Shown piece by piece: positions 9,304-17,796 of a stretch of 56,738 bases of DNA (positions are counted from its first letter, which is position 1; each line of letters starts with the position of its first letter). The notes below the pieces were generated by a model, which did not search any database, was not told the DNA's origin, and saw only the letters and a program-made list of their open reading frames with translations. Both the position numbers and the translations under genes were made by a program. Origin of the DNA: Prevotellaceae bacterium UBA1787 (GTDB lineage Bacteria; Bacteroidota; Bacteroidia; Bacteroidales; Bacteroidaceae); contig DCGD01000118.1 in assembly GCA_002315195.1 (NCBI GenBank), forward strand, positions 1-56,738, read 5' to 3'.

Positions 9304-9433
9304 CAAAAACAGAATTAAGGACGTCGGACGCGTTGCTGTCAAACATCCGAGAAACATCCTCATTGGTTGCGGAGTTCAAAAGAGAAAGCAATGCCAATTT
9401 CCGATGACATAATATAGAAAAGATTAATAAGAA

Positions 9434-10378
9434 ATGGAAGGAAGAATTTCACAATTGTTTGGGATTAAATATCCTGTCGTAGCAGGAGGAATGGTATGGT
9501 GCAGCGGTTGGCGATTGGCTGCGGCCGTGAGTGAGGCAGGTGGATTGGGATTGATAGGAGCGGGGTCCATGACTCCGGAAGTTCTGCAGGAACACATCCG
9601 CAAATGCAAGGCAGCCACCCAAAAGCCTTTTGGTGTAAATGTACCATTGATGCGTCCCGGCACGGAGAAGATCATGGAGATAATAGCGGAAGAGGGGGTA
9701 AGCGCTGCGTTTACGTCAGCGGGAAGTCCCAAGAAATGGACGAAGTGGCTGCATGAGCATGGCGTGAAAGTGGTTCATGTGGTTTCGTCTTCGTTGTTTG
9801 CCAAAAAATGTGAGGATGCCGGGGTAGATGCCGTAGTGGCTGAAGGTTTTGAAGCGGGAGGACATAACGGACGTGAGGAAACAACAACCCTTTGCCTTAT
9901 TCCGTCCGTCCGAAAGGCAACCGCGCTGCCTCTGTTCGCGGCGGGAGGCATAGCAACCGGCGAAGCAATGCTTGCCGTTCAGGCGTTAGGTGCGGAAGGC
10001 GTGCAGATAGGCACGCGCTTTGCCCTTACGCAGGAGAGTTCCGCCAGCGACGCTTTCAAAAACCTATGTCTCAATCTCAATGAAGGCGATACGAAACTTT
10101 TGCTGAGAAAACTGTCGCCCACCCGTCTTGTCAAAGGTGGGTTCCGCGATATGATTGAGGCGGCCGAAAATCGTGGTGCCGACGGCGAAGAATTGCTGAA
10201 AATCATTGGCATAGGGAAGACCAAGTTGGGCATATTTGAAGGAGACCTTGAAAATGGCGAGCTGGAGATAGGACAAGTGACGGGAGTGCTTAAAGGATTT
10301 CCCATACAGACCGTCGCGGAAGTTTTTGACGACCTTATCAGTGGGTATCAAGCTGCAAAGCGGAGATTGTCCATTTAG
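9434..10378 (+). CDS. Nitronate monooxygenase family flavoprotein (NMO / FabK-like)
   Basis: 314 residues, soluble FMN-binding TIM barrel. Family marks in order are PVVAGGMVWCSGWRLAAAVSEAGGLGLIG at the N-terminus (cited here by its ends, ~residues 14-42), the EAGGHNG loop (~145) that carries the catalytic-type histidine of nitronate monooxygenases, and the phosphate-binding GGIATGEAM and GAEGVQIGTRFALTQE segments. The same fold includes enoyl-ACP reductase FabK, so the exact reaction (nitronate oxidation or an enoyl reduction) cannot be separated by eye. The aminopeptidase P gene begins 32 bases downstream and the carbonic anhydrase-like gene follows, so a three-gene operon is likely. No promoter box was found in the 130 bases upstream. 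Confidence 0.8.
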   Translation: MEGRISQLFGIKYPVVAGGMVWCSGWRLAAAVSEAGGLGLIGAGSMTPEVLQEHIRKCKAATQKPFGVNVPLMRPGTEKIMEIIAEEGVSAAFTSAGSPKKWTKWLHEHGVKVVHVVSSSLFAKKCEDAGVDAVVAEGFEAGGHNGREETTTLCLIPSVRKATALPLFAAGGIATGEAMLAVQALGAEGVQIGTRFALTQESSASDAFKNLCLNLNEGDTKLLLRKLSPTRLVKGGFRDMIEAAENRGADGEELLKIIGIGKTKLGIFEGDLENGELEIGQVTGVLKGFPIQTVAEVFDDLISGYQAAKRRLSI

Positions 10379-10409
10379 ATGTTCCACATTAACGGATGAA
10401 ATAGAAGAA

Positions 10410-12191
10410 ATGAACAAGACTGACGTATTACAACATGTCCGGCTGCTTCGTGAATTCATGGAACAGCATGGACTGAAGGCTTTCGTAGTCCCAAGCACCG
10501 ACGCCCATGGAAGTGAATATGTACCATCACATTGGGAGTCGCGCAAATGGCTGAGCGGTTTTGACGGCAGTGCCGGTACGGCTGTCGTCACCATGAACGA
10601 GGCTGCGCTTTGGACGGATTCCCGTTACTTCATTGCAGCCGAATTACAATTGAAAGACACGCCTTTCCAATTGATGAAAGAACGTGTGCCGGGTACGCCC
10701 GACATGGCGGAGTGGTTGTGCAAGCAGTTGGAAAAAGGGGATGTAGTCGGCATTGACGGACATGTGTTTGATGTCGCTGAGGCTGAAGCGTTGCAAAAAG
10801 AACTGCGTGCGCATGGCATTCTGTTGGAAAACAGATACGACCCCATGGAAACCATTTGGCAAGAACGCCCCGCCATTCCAACCTCTGAAATCCATGTTCA
10901 TCCTTTGAGGTACGCCGGTGAGTCGGTAGCATCAAAACTGGAGCGTTTGAGAAACAAATTGAAGAAACTTCGGTGCGATGCCATGATGGTGAGCGCATTG
11001 GACGAAATCGCATGGTTGTTGAACCTTCGCGGCAATGACGTTCGCTGCAATCCTGTTTTTGTGGCATACTGCTTGGTCAAGCCTCATGAAACCATGCTCT
11101 TTATCTCAAAAGAGAAACTCTCCCCGTCTGTTCAAAAAATGCTCATGCAACAGGGCATGATTATTCTCCCTTACGAAAGTGCTGAAATCACGTTGCGGAA
11201 TATGCAGGATGTTCGCCTCCTGCTTCCGAGAGGCACCAATGCGGCTATCAGGGAAGCCTCCTCGCAATGTATCGTAACCATGTGTCCCTCTCCGATAGCG
11301 GAAATGAAAGCGGTGAAAAATGACAAGGAGATTGATGGTTTTCACAATGCCATGCTCCGAGATGGCGTGGCCATGGTGAAATTCCTGAGATGGCTGAAAC
11401 CTGCCGTGGCAGTCGGAGGTGTCACGGAAATGGGCATAGGACGAAAACTGGCGGCCTTGCGCGCGGAACAGCCACTTTTCAAAGATATAAGTTTTGACAC
11501 CATCGCGGCATACAAGGCGCACGGTGCGATTGTCCATTATGAGGCGTCGGAGGAAACAGACCTCGAACTAAAGCCGGAAGGTTTGCTGCTGTTGGACAGC
11601 GGCGCCCAATATTTGGATGGGACGACGGACATTACGAGGACAATAGCGCTCGGTACGCCTACCGAAGAGGAGAAACACGTATATACATTGGTTTTAAAGG
11701 GACATATAGCCCTGAGCAGAATGAAGTTTCCCAAGGGAAGCAGTGGAACGCAATTGGATTCAGCGGCTCGTTATGCCATGTGGCAGGAAGGTTACAATTA
11801 CGGACACGGTACGGGGCACGGTGTGGGTTCCTATCTCAACGTCCATGAAGGCCCGCACCAGATACGCATGAATTATGCACCGGCTTCCATTGTGGCAGGT
11901 ATGACGGTGACCGATGAGCCGGGAATCTACTTGGAGGGAAAGTTCGGTGTGCGCATTGAAAACACCTTGTTGTCCATTCCGTTCAAGACCACGGAATTTG
12001 GGGAGTTCCTTGGGTTTGAACCATTGACTCTTTGCCCCATCGATACCGCACCCATTGACAAAGCGATGATGACCCCAGTCGAAGTGGAATGGCTCAATGA
12101 TTATCATGCGGAAGTGCGGAGCAAACTCTTGCCTTTGCTGGATGATGCAGAAAACAAGCAGTGGCTCATGGAAGCCACTCAATCCATATAA
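10410..12191 (+). CDS. Xaa-Pro aminopeptidase (M24B, aminopeptidase P)
   Basis: 593 residues from the ATG at 10410. An in-frame upstream ATG at 10326 lies inside the previous gene and is rejected; MNKTDVLQHVRLLREFM is the expected family start. Two creatinase-type N-terminal domains (~1-310) precede the pita-bread catalytic domain. The dinuclear metal site is complete: the two Asp in LLLDSGAQYLDGTTDITRT, the His in HGTGHGVGSYLNVHEGP, the Glu in VTDEPGIYLEG and the last Glu in VRIENTLL. The length fits the long, three-domain APP type found in Bacteroidetes and eukaryotic cytosol. It removes N-terminal residues next to proline. No signal peptide, so cytoplasmic. Spaced 13 bases before the carbonic anhydrase-like gene. 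Confidence 0.92.
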   Translation: MNKTDVLQHVRLLREFMEQHGLKAFVVPSTDAHGSEYVPSHWESRKWLSGFDGSAGTAVVTMNEAALWTDSRYFIAAELQLKDTPFQLMKERVPGTPDMAEWLCKQLEKGDVVGIDGHVFDVAEAEALQKELRAHGILLENRYDPMETIWQERPAIPTSEIHVHPLRYAGESVASKLERLRNKLKKLRCDAMMVSALDEIAWLLNLRGNDVRCNPVFVAYCLVKPHETMLFISKEKLSPSVQKMLMQQGMIILPYESAEITLRNMQDVRLLLPRGTNAAIREASSQCIVTMCPSPIAEMKAVKNDKEIDGFHNAMLRDGVAMVKFLRWLKPAVAVGGVTEMGIGRKLAALRAEQPLFKDISFDTIAAYKAHGAIVHYEASEETDLELKPEGLLLLDSGAQYLDGTTDITRTIALGTPTEEEKHVYTLVLKGHIALSRMKFPKGSSGTQLDSAARYAMWQEGYNYGHGTGHGVGSYLNVHEGPHQIRMNYAPASIVAGMTVTDEPGIYLEGKFGVRIENTLLSIPFKTTEFGEFLGFEPLTLCPIDTAPIDKAMMTPVEVEWLNDYHAEVRSKLLPLLDDAENKQWLMEATQSI

Positions 12192-12204
12192 ATACATATC
12201 AAAA

Positions 12205-12756
12205 ATGGCATTAATCAAGAAAATACGCGGTTTAGAACCGCAATTTGGAAAAAATTGCTACCTTGCAGAGAATGCCACGGTAGTGGGTGACGTTGTGATG
12301 GGAGACCAATGCAGCGTATGGTTCAACACCATTGTGCGTGGTGATGTAAATTATATCAAGATAGGTGATCGCGTCAACATTCAAGATGGAACATGTCTGC
12401 ACACTCTCTACCAAAAGGCGGCAATTGAAATTGGAAACGATGTAACCATTGGGCACAACGTGACCATACATGGTGCAAAGATTCAGGATGGCGCACTCAT
12501 CGGAATGGGGGCTACGCTCTTGGACGATTGCGTCATTGGCAAGGGCGCCATTATTGCCGCCGGCGCTTTGGTACTGAAGAAAACTATTGTCGGTGATGGC
12601 GAACTGTGGGGGGGCGTTCCCGCAAAGTTCATCAAGAAAGTGGACCCTGAACAATCCAAGGAATTGAACATTGGAATAGCTTCCCACTATATCATGTATT
12701 CCAAATGGTTCACCGATGAAAATCCCGAAACGCTCATCAACCCTTCGGAAGAGTAG
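12205..12756 (+). CDS. Gamma-carbonic anhydrase family protein
   Basis: 183 residues from the ATG at 12205 (MALIKKIRGLEPQFGKN). An in-frame ATG at 12097 lies within the aminopeptidase gene and is rejected. The protein is a left-handed beta-helix trimer with hexapeptide repeats. The three zinc-binding histidines of the family are all present: one in DGTCLHTL and two in TIGHNVTIHG; the following GMGATLLD turn is also typical (YrdA / CaiE / Cam group). It probably binds Zn or Fe at subunit interfaces; carbonic anhydrase activity is possible but many members have none shown. It is the last gene of a probable operon with the NMO-type and aminopeptidase genes. The only hairpin seen downstream is 150 bases away (12910-12938). 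Confidence 0.88.
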   Translation: MALIKKIRGLEPQFGKNCYLAENATVVGDVVMGDQCSVWFNTIVRGDVNYIKIGDRVNIQDGTCLHTLYQKAAIEIGNDVTIGHNVTIHGAKIQDGALIGMGATLLDDCVIGKGAIIAAGALVLKKTIVGDGELWGGVPAKFIKKVDPEQSKELNIGIASHYIMYSKWFTDENPETLINPSEE

Positions 12757-12909
12757 GATATTCCAAAAGGTCGTTTGGTAGGTGAATGGTGGCAATCATG
12801 TTTTTCAGGTCGGGGCTTCGGCTTTTGAGGCACTTGTCATGGCGTCATCGCTTTTGCCAAAGGGCAAACGCTAAAGTTGAGTAAATGCTTTTGAACCACA
12901 AAGTTTCAA

Positions 12910-12938
12910 AGAGAGGAGCTGTTTTTCAGTTCCTCTCT
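12910..12938. terminator. Hairpin, possible terminator
   Basis: AGAGAGGAGCTG pairs with CAGTTCCTCTCT (one G-U pair) around a TTTTT loop. It is 150 bases past the carbonic anhydrase-like stop and has no T-tract after it on the plus strand, so terminator function is uncertain. Confidence 0.35.
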
Positions 12939-13167
12939 TAGGTGTTGCGTCTGATTTGTGATGTACTTATGTTTTGGTTTTTCAAATGCAGGGTAGTTCC
13001 AAACAACCATTATGAACAGGGTGTGGAAACCTTGAACGCAAGCCTTAGTTGAAATTCGTGAAAAAATTGTCTTTCGAATTCAACAGTTATGGAATACAAT
13101 GACATCAGTAACTTGAATGTACATTTCAATGATTTTTTGGCCGATTGTGCAATTTATGCCCCAACCA

Positions 13168-13199
13168 TTGCCACATCCCATACTTTCTTTGTAATTTCG
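13168..13199 (+). promoter_or_regulatory. Weak candidate promoter for the 13241 gene
   Basis: TTG at 13168-13170, 21 bases, then TAATTTCG at 13192-13199, one mismatch from TAnnTTTG. It lies inside the longer version of the reading frame and so supports the ATG at 13241 as start. Confidence 0.35.
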
Positions 13200-13240
13200 C
13201 CGCTAATTTGAATTTTTATCAACCCAAAACATTAACTATC

Positions 13241-14146
13241 ATGAAAAATCTATTCAAAATTGGAGTCATCGTACTCAGCCTTTTTATGAGCAGTACGGTT
13301 CAGGGAAAGACGCAGAAAAGTGACATTACCATCGGTACCATCGTCTATAATCTTGATGATATTGACGCACGTTTCAAGGAGCTCCACGATGCTGGCTTTA
13401 CATCATGTGAAATCAATTACAGCAGCAAGAAATGCACAGCCGAACTCGCAAAGCAGATTCGAGAGGCGTCAACCAAATATCAAATCAAGGTAACGACCGT
13501 TGTTGGAGTCCCGGGCAGCAAGAGCGAATGGAATTTCAAAAAAGGACCTTCCACTATCGGACTTGTACCAGCGGATGAACGTGAGGCGAAGATTGCAGCG
13601 TATCATAACATGATAGACTTCTGCGTTGCAGCCGGCGTACCGGCCATGCATTCACATTTCGGCTTCATACCCGTAGATCCTTCCAGTCAGCAGTACCTTG
13701 ATTTCATTGCTGCAATGAAGGGGTTGGCACAATATGCCAAGGAACACAATACGCTCATATATTTTGAAACGGGTCAGGAAACTCCTGTCACCTTGATCCG
13801 CACAATCAAGGATATTGGTATGGGCAACTGTTTCATCAATTGCGACCTTGCCAATCTGTTGATGTATGGCAACGCCAACTCCCTTGATGCTGTCAAGCAG
13901 TTCGGTCCGTTGGTCAAGGAATTTCATGCCAAAGATGGCAAATATCCCAAGTTTGACAATCCATACGAACTTGGTTCCGAGGTGCCCATTCCCACGGGTG
14001 ACGTAGATTTTCCAGGAGTCATCCAAGAACTCAAGCGTGTTGGTTTCAAGGGCGCCGTTACCATTGAATGTGAGTTGAATGGATCTAAACTTGATTATCT
14101 TGTCAAGACTCGCAAGTATCTGCAGAAACTGATAGACAAGAAATAA
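13241..14146 (+). CDS. Exported sugar phosphate isomerase/epimerase-like TIM barrel
   Basis: 301 residues from the ATG at 13241, chosen because it begins a signal peptide (MKNLFKIGVIVLSLFMSSTVQG); the in-frame ATG at 13145 precedes a candidate promoter. The fold is the AP endonuclease 2 / xylose isomerase-like TIM barrel. Four metal-site positions of that fold can be seen in order: Glu in IYFETGQE, Asp in NCDLANL, His in EFHAKDG and Glu in VTIECEL. Exported members are common in Bacteroidetes, often near glycoside hydrolases, and act on sugars or inositols, but the substrate is unknown. It stands alone on the plus strand and is followed by a strong bidirectional hairpin. Confidence 0.82.
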   Translation: MKNLFKIGVIVLSLFMSSTVQGKTQKSDITIGTIVYNLDDIDARFKELHDAGFTSCEINYSSKKCTAELAKQIREASTKYQIKVTTVVGVPGSKSEWNFKKGPSTIGLVPADEREAKIAAYHNMIDFCVAAGVPAMHSHFGFIPVDPSSQQYLDFIAAMKGLAQYAKEHNTLIYFETGQETPVTLIRTIKDIGMGNCFINCDLANLLMYGNANSLDAVKQFGPLVKEFHAKDGKYPKFDNPYELGSEVPIPTGDVDFPGVIQELKRVGFKGAVTIECELNGSKLDYLVKTRKYLQKLIDKK

Positions 14147-14171
14147 ACAGTATGTAGAGATTGGTCAATAA

Positions 14172-14199
14172 AAAGGGTAGGTTGCGTAACCTACCCTTT
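14172..14199. terminator. Bidirectional intrinsic terminator
   Basis: Perfect 12-bp stem AAAGGGTAGGTT / AACCTACCCTTT with loop GCGT, between the convergent genes ending at 14146 and 14217. A-rich on one side and T-rich on the other, so it can serve both. Confidence 0.8.
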
Positions 14200-14216
14200 A
14201 TGTTCAACGTGTGTTT

Positions 14217-15029
14217 TCAGAACACGAGAACGGAATTGGCGACGGTGCGTTCGCGTTTGTCGGAAGGGTTGTTTAGAATACCGCTTTTCTTGGTCCAAAT
14301 TATGGAGGAACCGCCTCCGTCAAGGTTGAGGGCGTCCGTGGCTTTCATACATTTGCAGAAATGCTCCAGTTCGGGAATGGTCATGCCTTCGGCCACGCCT
14401 TTGTGACGTCCATCAACGACTATGAGAAACAGATGGTTTTTCTTTGTCAGCATGACGGCGGTGCGGGGATGCCTCCTTGGGTCATTGCCGGATTGTTGTG
14501 CCGTAGCAACGCTCTTTCCGTTCAAAATGAGCAAAGGGCCTGACACCATGATGGATTTTCCGGAAGGGTCGTATGCCTTTTCTTTTTCAGGGCTCCATCC
14601 AATGATGCTTACTTTTTTACCGTCCATTTCGATGGCACCGTCACTTCGCGGGTCACCTGTCCATCCTGCCACGTCCCCTTTTCGGGCAATGTAGCAGACA
14701 CTGCCTCCTTCGCGCATGTCAAAGAAAGTGCCGTTGACTGCGGCAACTGCGTTTTCCTTTTTTGCATGTTCCGTGGTCAGTTCGCGCCCGTCATGTACAC
14801 ATACGTCCGCCGTGTGTTTCTTCAATTTCACATCAACGATGTAGATGTCTTGAGGAGCGCCGTAGAGAGATGTGAAACTGGCGTGGAGAGAGCGTAGTCC
14901 CTTGGTTTGTTTCTCCTTGTGCCATTTGGTTTTTACAATCAGTAGGGAGTCGCTTTTTGTCTGTGCAGCGATGCTGAGAGGTAGCACCAGCAGTAAACTC
15001 CAAATGAAGAGCAATTTTTTTGTGTGCAT
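14217..15029 (-). CDS. Exported phosphodiester glycosidase family protein (NAGPA / DUF2233)
   Basis: 270 residues with signal peptide MHTKKLLFIWSLLLVLPLSIAA. The NAGPA domain fills the rest: AAVNGTFFD (~95), the DPRRHPRTAVML segment (~180), then VDGRHKGVAEGMTIPEL and LNLDGGGSS, which is the most conserved stretch of the family. The family contains the mammalian enzyme that uncovers mannose-6-phosphate by removing GlcNAc from a phosphodiester, and bacterial exported proteins of mostly unknown substrate, some thought to act on wall polymers. It is the last gene of a three-gene unit: its ATG follows the beta-barrel gene by 12 bases, and that gene overlaps the DEAD-box helicase gene. A terminator hairpin lies just downstream. 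Confidence 0.85.
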   Translation of the reverse strand: MHTKKLLFIWSLLLVLPLSIAAQTKSDSLLIVKTKWHKEKQTKGLRSLHASFTSLYGAPQDIYIVDVKLKKHTADVCVHDGRELTTEHAKKENAVAAVNGTFFDMREGGSVCYIARKGDVAGWTGDPRSDGAIEMDGKKVSIIGWSPEKEKAYDPSGKSIMVSGPLLILNGKSVATAQQSGNDPRRHPRTAVMLTKKNHLFLIVVDGRHKGVAEGMTIPELEHFCKCMKATDALNLDGGGSSIIWTKKSGILNNPSDKRERTVANSVLVF

Positions 15030-15041
15030 ATCTTTTGTCTG

Positions 15042-15713
15042 TTAAAGGTTGGAAAGTTTATACGCTACGGTCAGGACATAACAGAAATTTTTCCCTCCCT
15101 GTGTGCTTGTGTTGGTAAGCCCCCAATCCACGGAAAGTCCCGCGGAATACTGTCTGTTGATTTCGTAACTGGCTGAAATTTGGAAGCCCATGTCAAAACG
15201 GTGCATACCGGCCTGTGAAAACGTGGGGTGCGTATGATAAAGTCGTTCAACGCCTTCACGGTCGGGGTCGCCATTGGTCTTCACTTTTCCTCCAACACCG
15301 TATGCCAGGTAAGGTCCGGCACTGAGACAAAGGTAGTGCGGGCGCGACAAGGGAATGTAATAGTTCACCAATAAGGGTATCTCGATGTAGTTGGCATTGC
15401 TGGTCACACTCATCTTGCCCATCAGTATGTTCCCTTCCTCATCCAGCACCGGGTCTCCGTATTCGTCATAGATGATGACATCCTTGTCCTTGTCTTTCCA
15501 TCCCTTGGCGAAGAAATAAAGGCCGGTTTCAAAGCCCCATAGGTTGGCGAATTCCCATTCATAGCTTGCACCCAGTTTGAATGCCCCGACTTCATGTGTG
15601 GAGTTGCCGATATGGGAAGCCAGTCCACCTCCGAATTTGAAGATGACGTTCTGTGCTTGTGAAAAGTGGCACAATACAAAGGCGATAACGATAATAGACA
15701 ACAATCTTTTCAT
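15042..15713 (-). CDS. Outer-membrane beta-barrel protein
   Basis: 223 residues with signal peptide MKRLLSIIVIAFVLCHFSQA. The mature part alternates short hydrophobic and aromatic strands with turns (FKFGGGLASHIG, FETGLYFFAKGW, IEIPLLVNYYIPL, LCLSAGPYLAYGVGG, and a last strand VLTVAYKLSNL), the pattern of an eight-stranded outer-membrane barrel of the PorT / OMP_b-brl_2 type common in Bacteroidetes. Loop DEYGDPVLDEEGN is acidic and probably surface exposed. Its start codon overlaps the stop of the helicase gene (ATGA, 4-base overlap), so translation is probably coupled. The pairing of a barrel with an RNA helicase has no obvious functional meaning. No ligand can be inferred. Confidence 0.8.
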   Translation of the reverse strand: MKRLLSIIVIAFVLCHFSQAQNVIFKFGGGLASHIGNSTHEVGAFKLGASYEWEFANLWGFETGLYFFAKGWKDKDKDVIIYDEYGDPVLDEEGNILMGKMSVTSNANYIEIPLLVNYYIPLSRPHYLCLSAGPYLAYGVGGKVKTNGDPDREGVERLYHTHPTFSQAGMHRFDMGFQISASYEINRQYSAGLSVDWGLTNTSTQGGKNFCYVLTVAYKLSNL

Positions 15714-17692
15714 TTTCTTTTCTTTTTTCGGTTTGTTTTTGCCCAGCCTTCCTCCGAAAAGTCGGGTGCCTCTCCTTTTAACTCAAACCTGCCCTTGTTT
15801 CCCCTCATGAGTTCCATCCAGTCGTCTTTCCTGAATTTTCTTTTGGTGGGAGTTTCGTGGTTTTTAGTTTTTTCAGGCTTGGATTTTGTGGTATGTTCCT
15901 TTTTGGAAGCGTCTTTTTCCTTACGTGAAAAACCACGTTCAGAATCTTGTTTTCCGCTGCGTTTGCGCTCGGATGTGTTTTTGCTACCGCTACGCTTGCC
16001 GTCTCTTTCCCGTTTGTCATTGTCGCCGTGCCTTTTTGGAGCGCTGCCGTCTTCGGAGGTGCGTTCTACGGGGATGCGCCTGCCGTTCTTGTCAAATACC
16101 TCGCGCATGGCGGCTTCCACGATGTCTGCGTCCTTTTCAGGAACTTCAAAGAAAGAAAAAGAATTTTTCAGGTCTATGCGTCCCACCTCAATGTTGTCAG
16201 TCGTGTAGCGATTGAGTGTGCCGATGATTTCCCGTGCATAGAAATTATCGCGTTTGCCGGCGCCGAAATAGAAGCGGACGTAACCATCTTCCGCCTTTAC
16301 GGATTCACCTTGTTTGGTTTCGGTTTTGTTTTTCTTTTTGCCGCCCCGCGCCTGCTCCCCGGGCAATTGTGGGTCTTTTATTTCCGGTTCGTTGGCATAG
16401 TAAGCGAGGAAACGTCCGAAAGTGAGTCCGACGAAGCGTTTGATAAGTTCTTCCTTGTCCAACCATTCCAGTTTTCTCATGGTGTCAGGAAGGAAAGGTT
16501 CGATTTGCTGTTCGTCAATTTGAACGCGTTCCAGTTTGTCAATGGCGCGGTACAGTTGTTTCGTGCATATTTCGTGGGGCGTAGGCAAGGTCTTCTTGAC
16601 GAAATCCTTTCCGATGGTTTTCTCGATGGTGCGGACTTTCCCCTTTTCGCGCAGGTGAATGATGCAGATGCTCGTGCCTTTCTTCCCCGCGCGGCCGGTA
16701 CGCCCACTGCGGTGTGTATAGTTTTCCACGTCATCGGGAAGTCCGTAGTTGATGACATGGGTGAGGTCGTCCACGTCCAGACCGCGTGCCGCTACGTCGG
16801 TTGCGACGAGCAACTGTGTATGGTGCTGACGGAATTTCTGCATGGCAAGGTCGCGTGCGGCTTGGCTCAACTCTCCGTGCAAGGCTTCCGCGTTATAGCC
16901 GTCCTGAATGAGTTTGTCAGCCACTTCCTGCGTTTCAATGCGCGTACGGCAGAAGACGATGGCGAAGATTTTAGGATAGTAATCCACAACTCGTTTCAAT
17001 GCGAGATATTTGTCTTTGGCTTGTACCAGATAATATTCATGGTTTACCAGTTCCGCTCCTTCATTGCGAGAACCCACAACAATCTCCTTGGGATTGTGCA
17101 GGTAGTTTTGTGCAATCTTCTCAATCTCCTTGCTCATGGTCGCTGAGAAAAGCAGCGTATTCCGGTCGTCAGGAACACCGGCAAGGATGGCGTCAATGCT
17201 TTCCGAGAAACCCATGTTCAGCATCTCATCCGCTTCATCCAGGACCACGGTGCGTACTTTGTCCAATTTGGCGGCGCCGCGTTCCATCAAGTCAATTAAT
17301 CTTCCCGGAGTAGCCACGATAATATGAACGCCTTTCTTTAGGGCGCGGATTTGGGTTTCTATGCTTGCTCCTCCATAAACGGGGAGAATGTGCAGACCTT
17401 CCACCCAGGCGGAAAAGTCCTTTAAGTCGCCTGCAATCTGCAGACACAATTCACGTGTGGGACAGATGACGATGGCCTGCGTGCTGTTGTTTTCAATATC
17501 GATTCTCTGGATGACGGGTAACCCGTAGGCTGCAGTCTTTCCTGTCCCGGTCTGGGCCAAGGCGATGACATCGTTGCGCTCTCCCAGCAGATAGGGGATA
17601 ACTACTTCTTGAACGGGCATTGGGTTTACGAATCCCAAGGCTTCAATGGCTTGCAAAAGGGGTTTACTTACTCCTAATTCTTCAAAAGTCAT
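15710..17692 (-). CDS. DEAD-box ATP-dependent RNA helicase (DeaD/CsdA-like)
   Basis: 660 residues. All helicase motifs are intact and in order: Q motif with F3-E-E-L and Q27, motif I AQTGTGKTAA, Ia PTRELCLQI, Ib TPGRLIDL, II VLDEADEML, III SAT, V ATDVAARGLDV, VI HRSGRTGRAG. After the two RecA-like domains (~1-370) there is a DbpA-type RNA-binding fold (~465-540, VRFYFGAGKRDNFYAREIIGTL) and a long Lys/Arg/Ser-rich tail (~550-660), as in cold-shock helicases that act in ribosome assembly and mRNA decay. It heads a unit with the beta-barrel and NAGPA genes. A -7 box lies 50 bases upstream of the ATG, separating it from the GH36 gene. Confidence 0.93.
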   Translation of the reverse strand: MTFEELGVSKPLLQAIEALGFVNPMPVQEVVIPYLLGERNDVIALAQTGTGKTAAYGLPVIQRIDIENNSTQAIVICPTRELCLQIAGDLKDFSAWVEGLHILPVYGGASIETQIRALKKGVHIIVATPGRLIDLMERGAAKLDKVRTVVLDEADEMLNMGFSESIDAILAGVPDDRNTLLFSATMSKEIEKIAQNYLHNPKEIVVGSRNEGAELVNHEYYLVQAKDKYLALKRVVDYYPKIFAIVFCRTRIETQEVADKLIQDGYNAEALHGELSQAARDLAMQKFRQHHTQLLVATDVAARGLDVDDLTHVINYGLPDDVENYTHRSGRTGRAGKKGTSICIIHLREKGKVRTIEKTIGKDFVKKTLPTPHEICTKQLYRAIDKLERVQIDEQQIEPFLPDTMRKLEWLDKEELIKRFVGLTFGRFLAYYANEPEIKDPQLPGEQARGGKKKNKTETKQGESVKAEDGYVRFYFGAGKRDNFYAREIIGTLNRYTTDNIEVGRIDLKNSFSFFEVPEKDADIVEAAMREVFDKNGRRIPVERTSEDGSAPKRHGDNDKRERDGKRSGSKNTSERKRSGKQDSERGFSRKEKDASKKEHTTKSKPEKTKNHETPTKRKFRKDDWMELMRGNKGRFELKGEAPDFSEEGWAKTNRKKKRK

Positions 17693-17741
17693 AAAGATGG
17701 TAAAATGATTACTGGAAATTACGGTAATTATAAATAAACTG

Positions 17742-17749
17742 CAAAGTTA
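17742..17749 (-). promoter_or_regulatory. Candidate -7 promoter box for the DEAD-box helicase gene
   Basis: Reverse strand reads TAACTTTG, an exact TAnnTTTG match, 50 bases before the ATG at 17692. No convincing -33 box. Confidence 0.5.
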
Positions 17750-17796
17750 CTATCTTTATTGTTGGCATTGCGGCTTTTGCTGCATAAATTATCAGG

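Larger units (their letters stand above)
12757..13240 (+). other. Intergenic region, 484 bases
   Basis: No gene found in either strand. It holds an inverted repeat at 12910-12938 and a weak promoter match at 13168-13199 before the next gene. The rest shows nothing recognisable. Confidence 0.6.

Noticed and set aside
10326..10409. Upstream start for the aminopeptidase P gene
   Set aside because: The ATG at 10326 is inside the preceding gene, and the 28 extra residues do not look like the family; 10410 gives the expected N-terminus.
15947..17146. Long 399-codon open frame on the plus strand
   Set aside because: It is the antisense shadow of the DEAD-box helicase, which has every helicase motif; the antisense frame shows no domain and no promoter.
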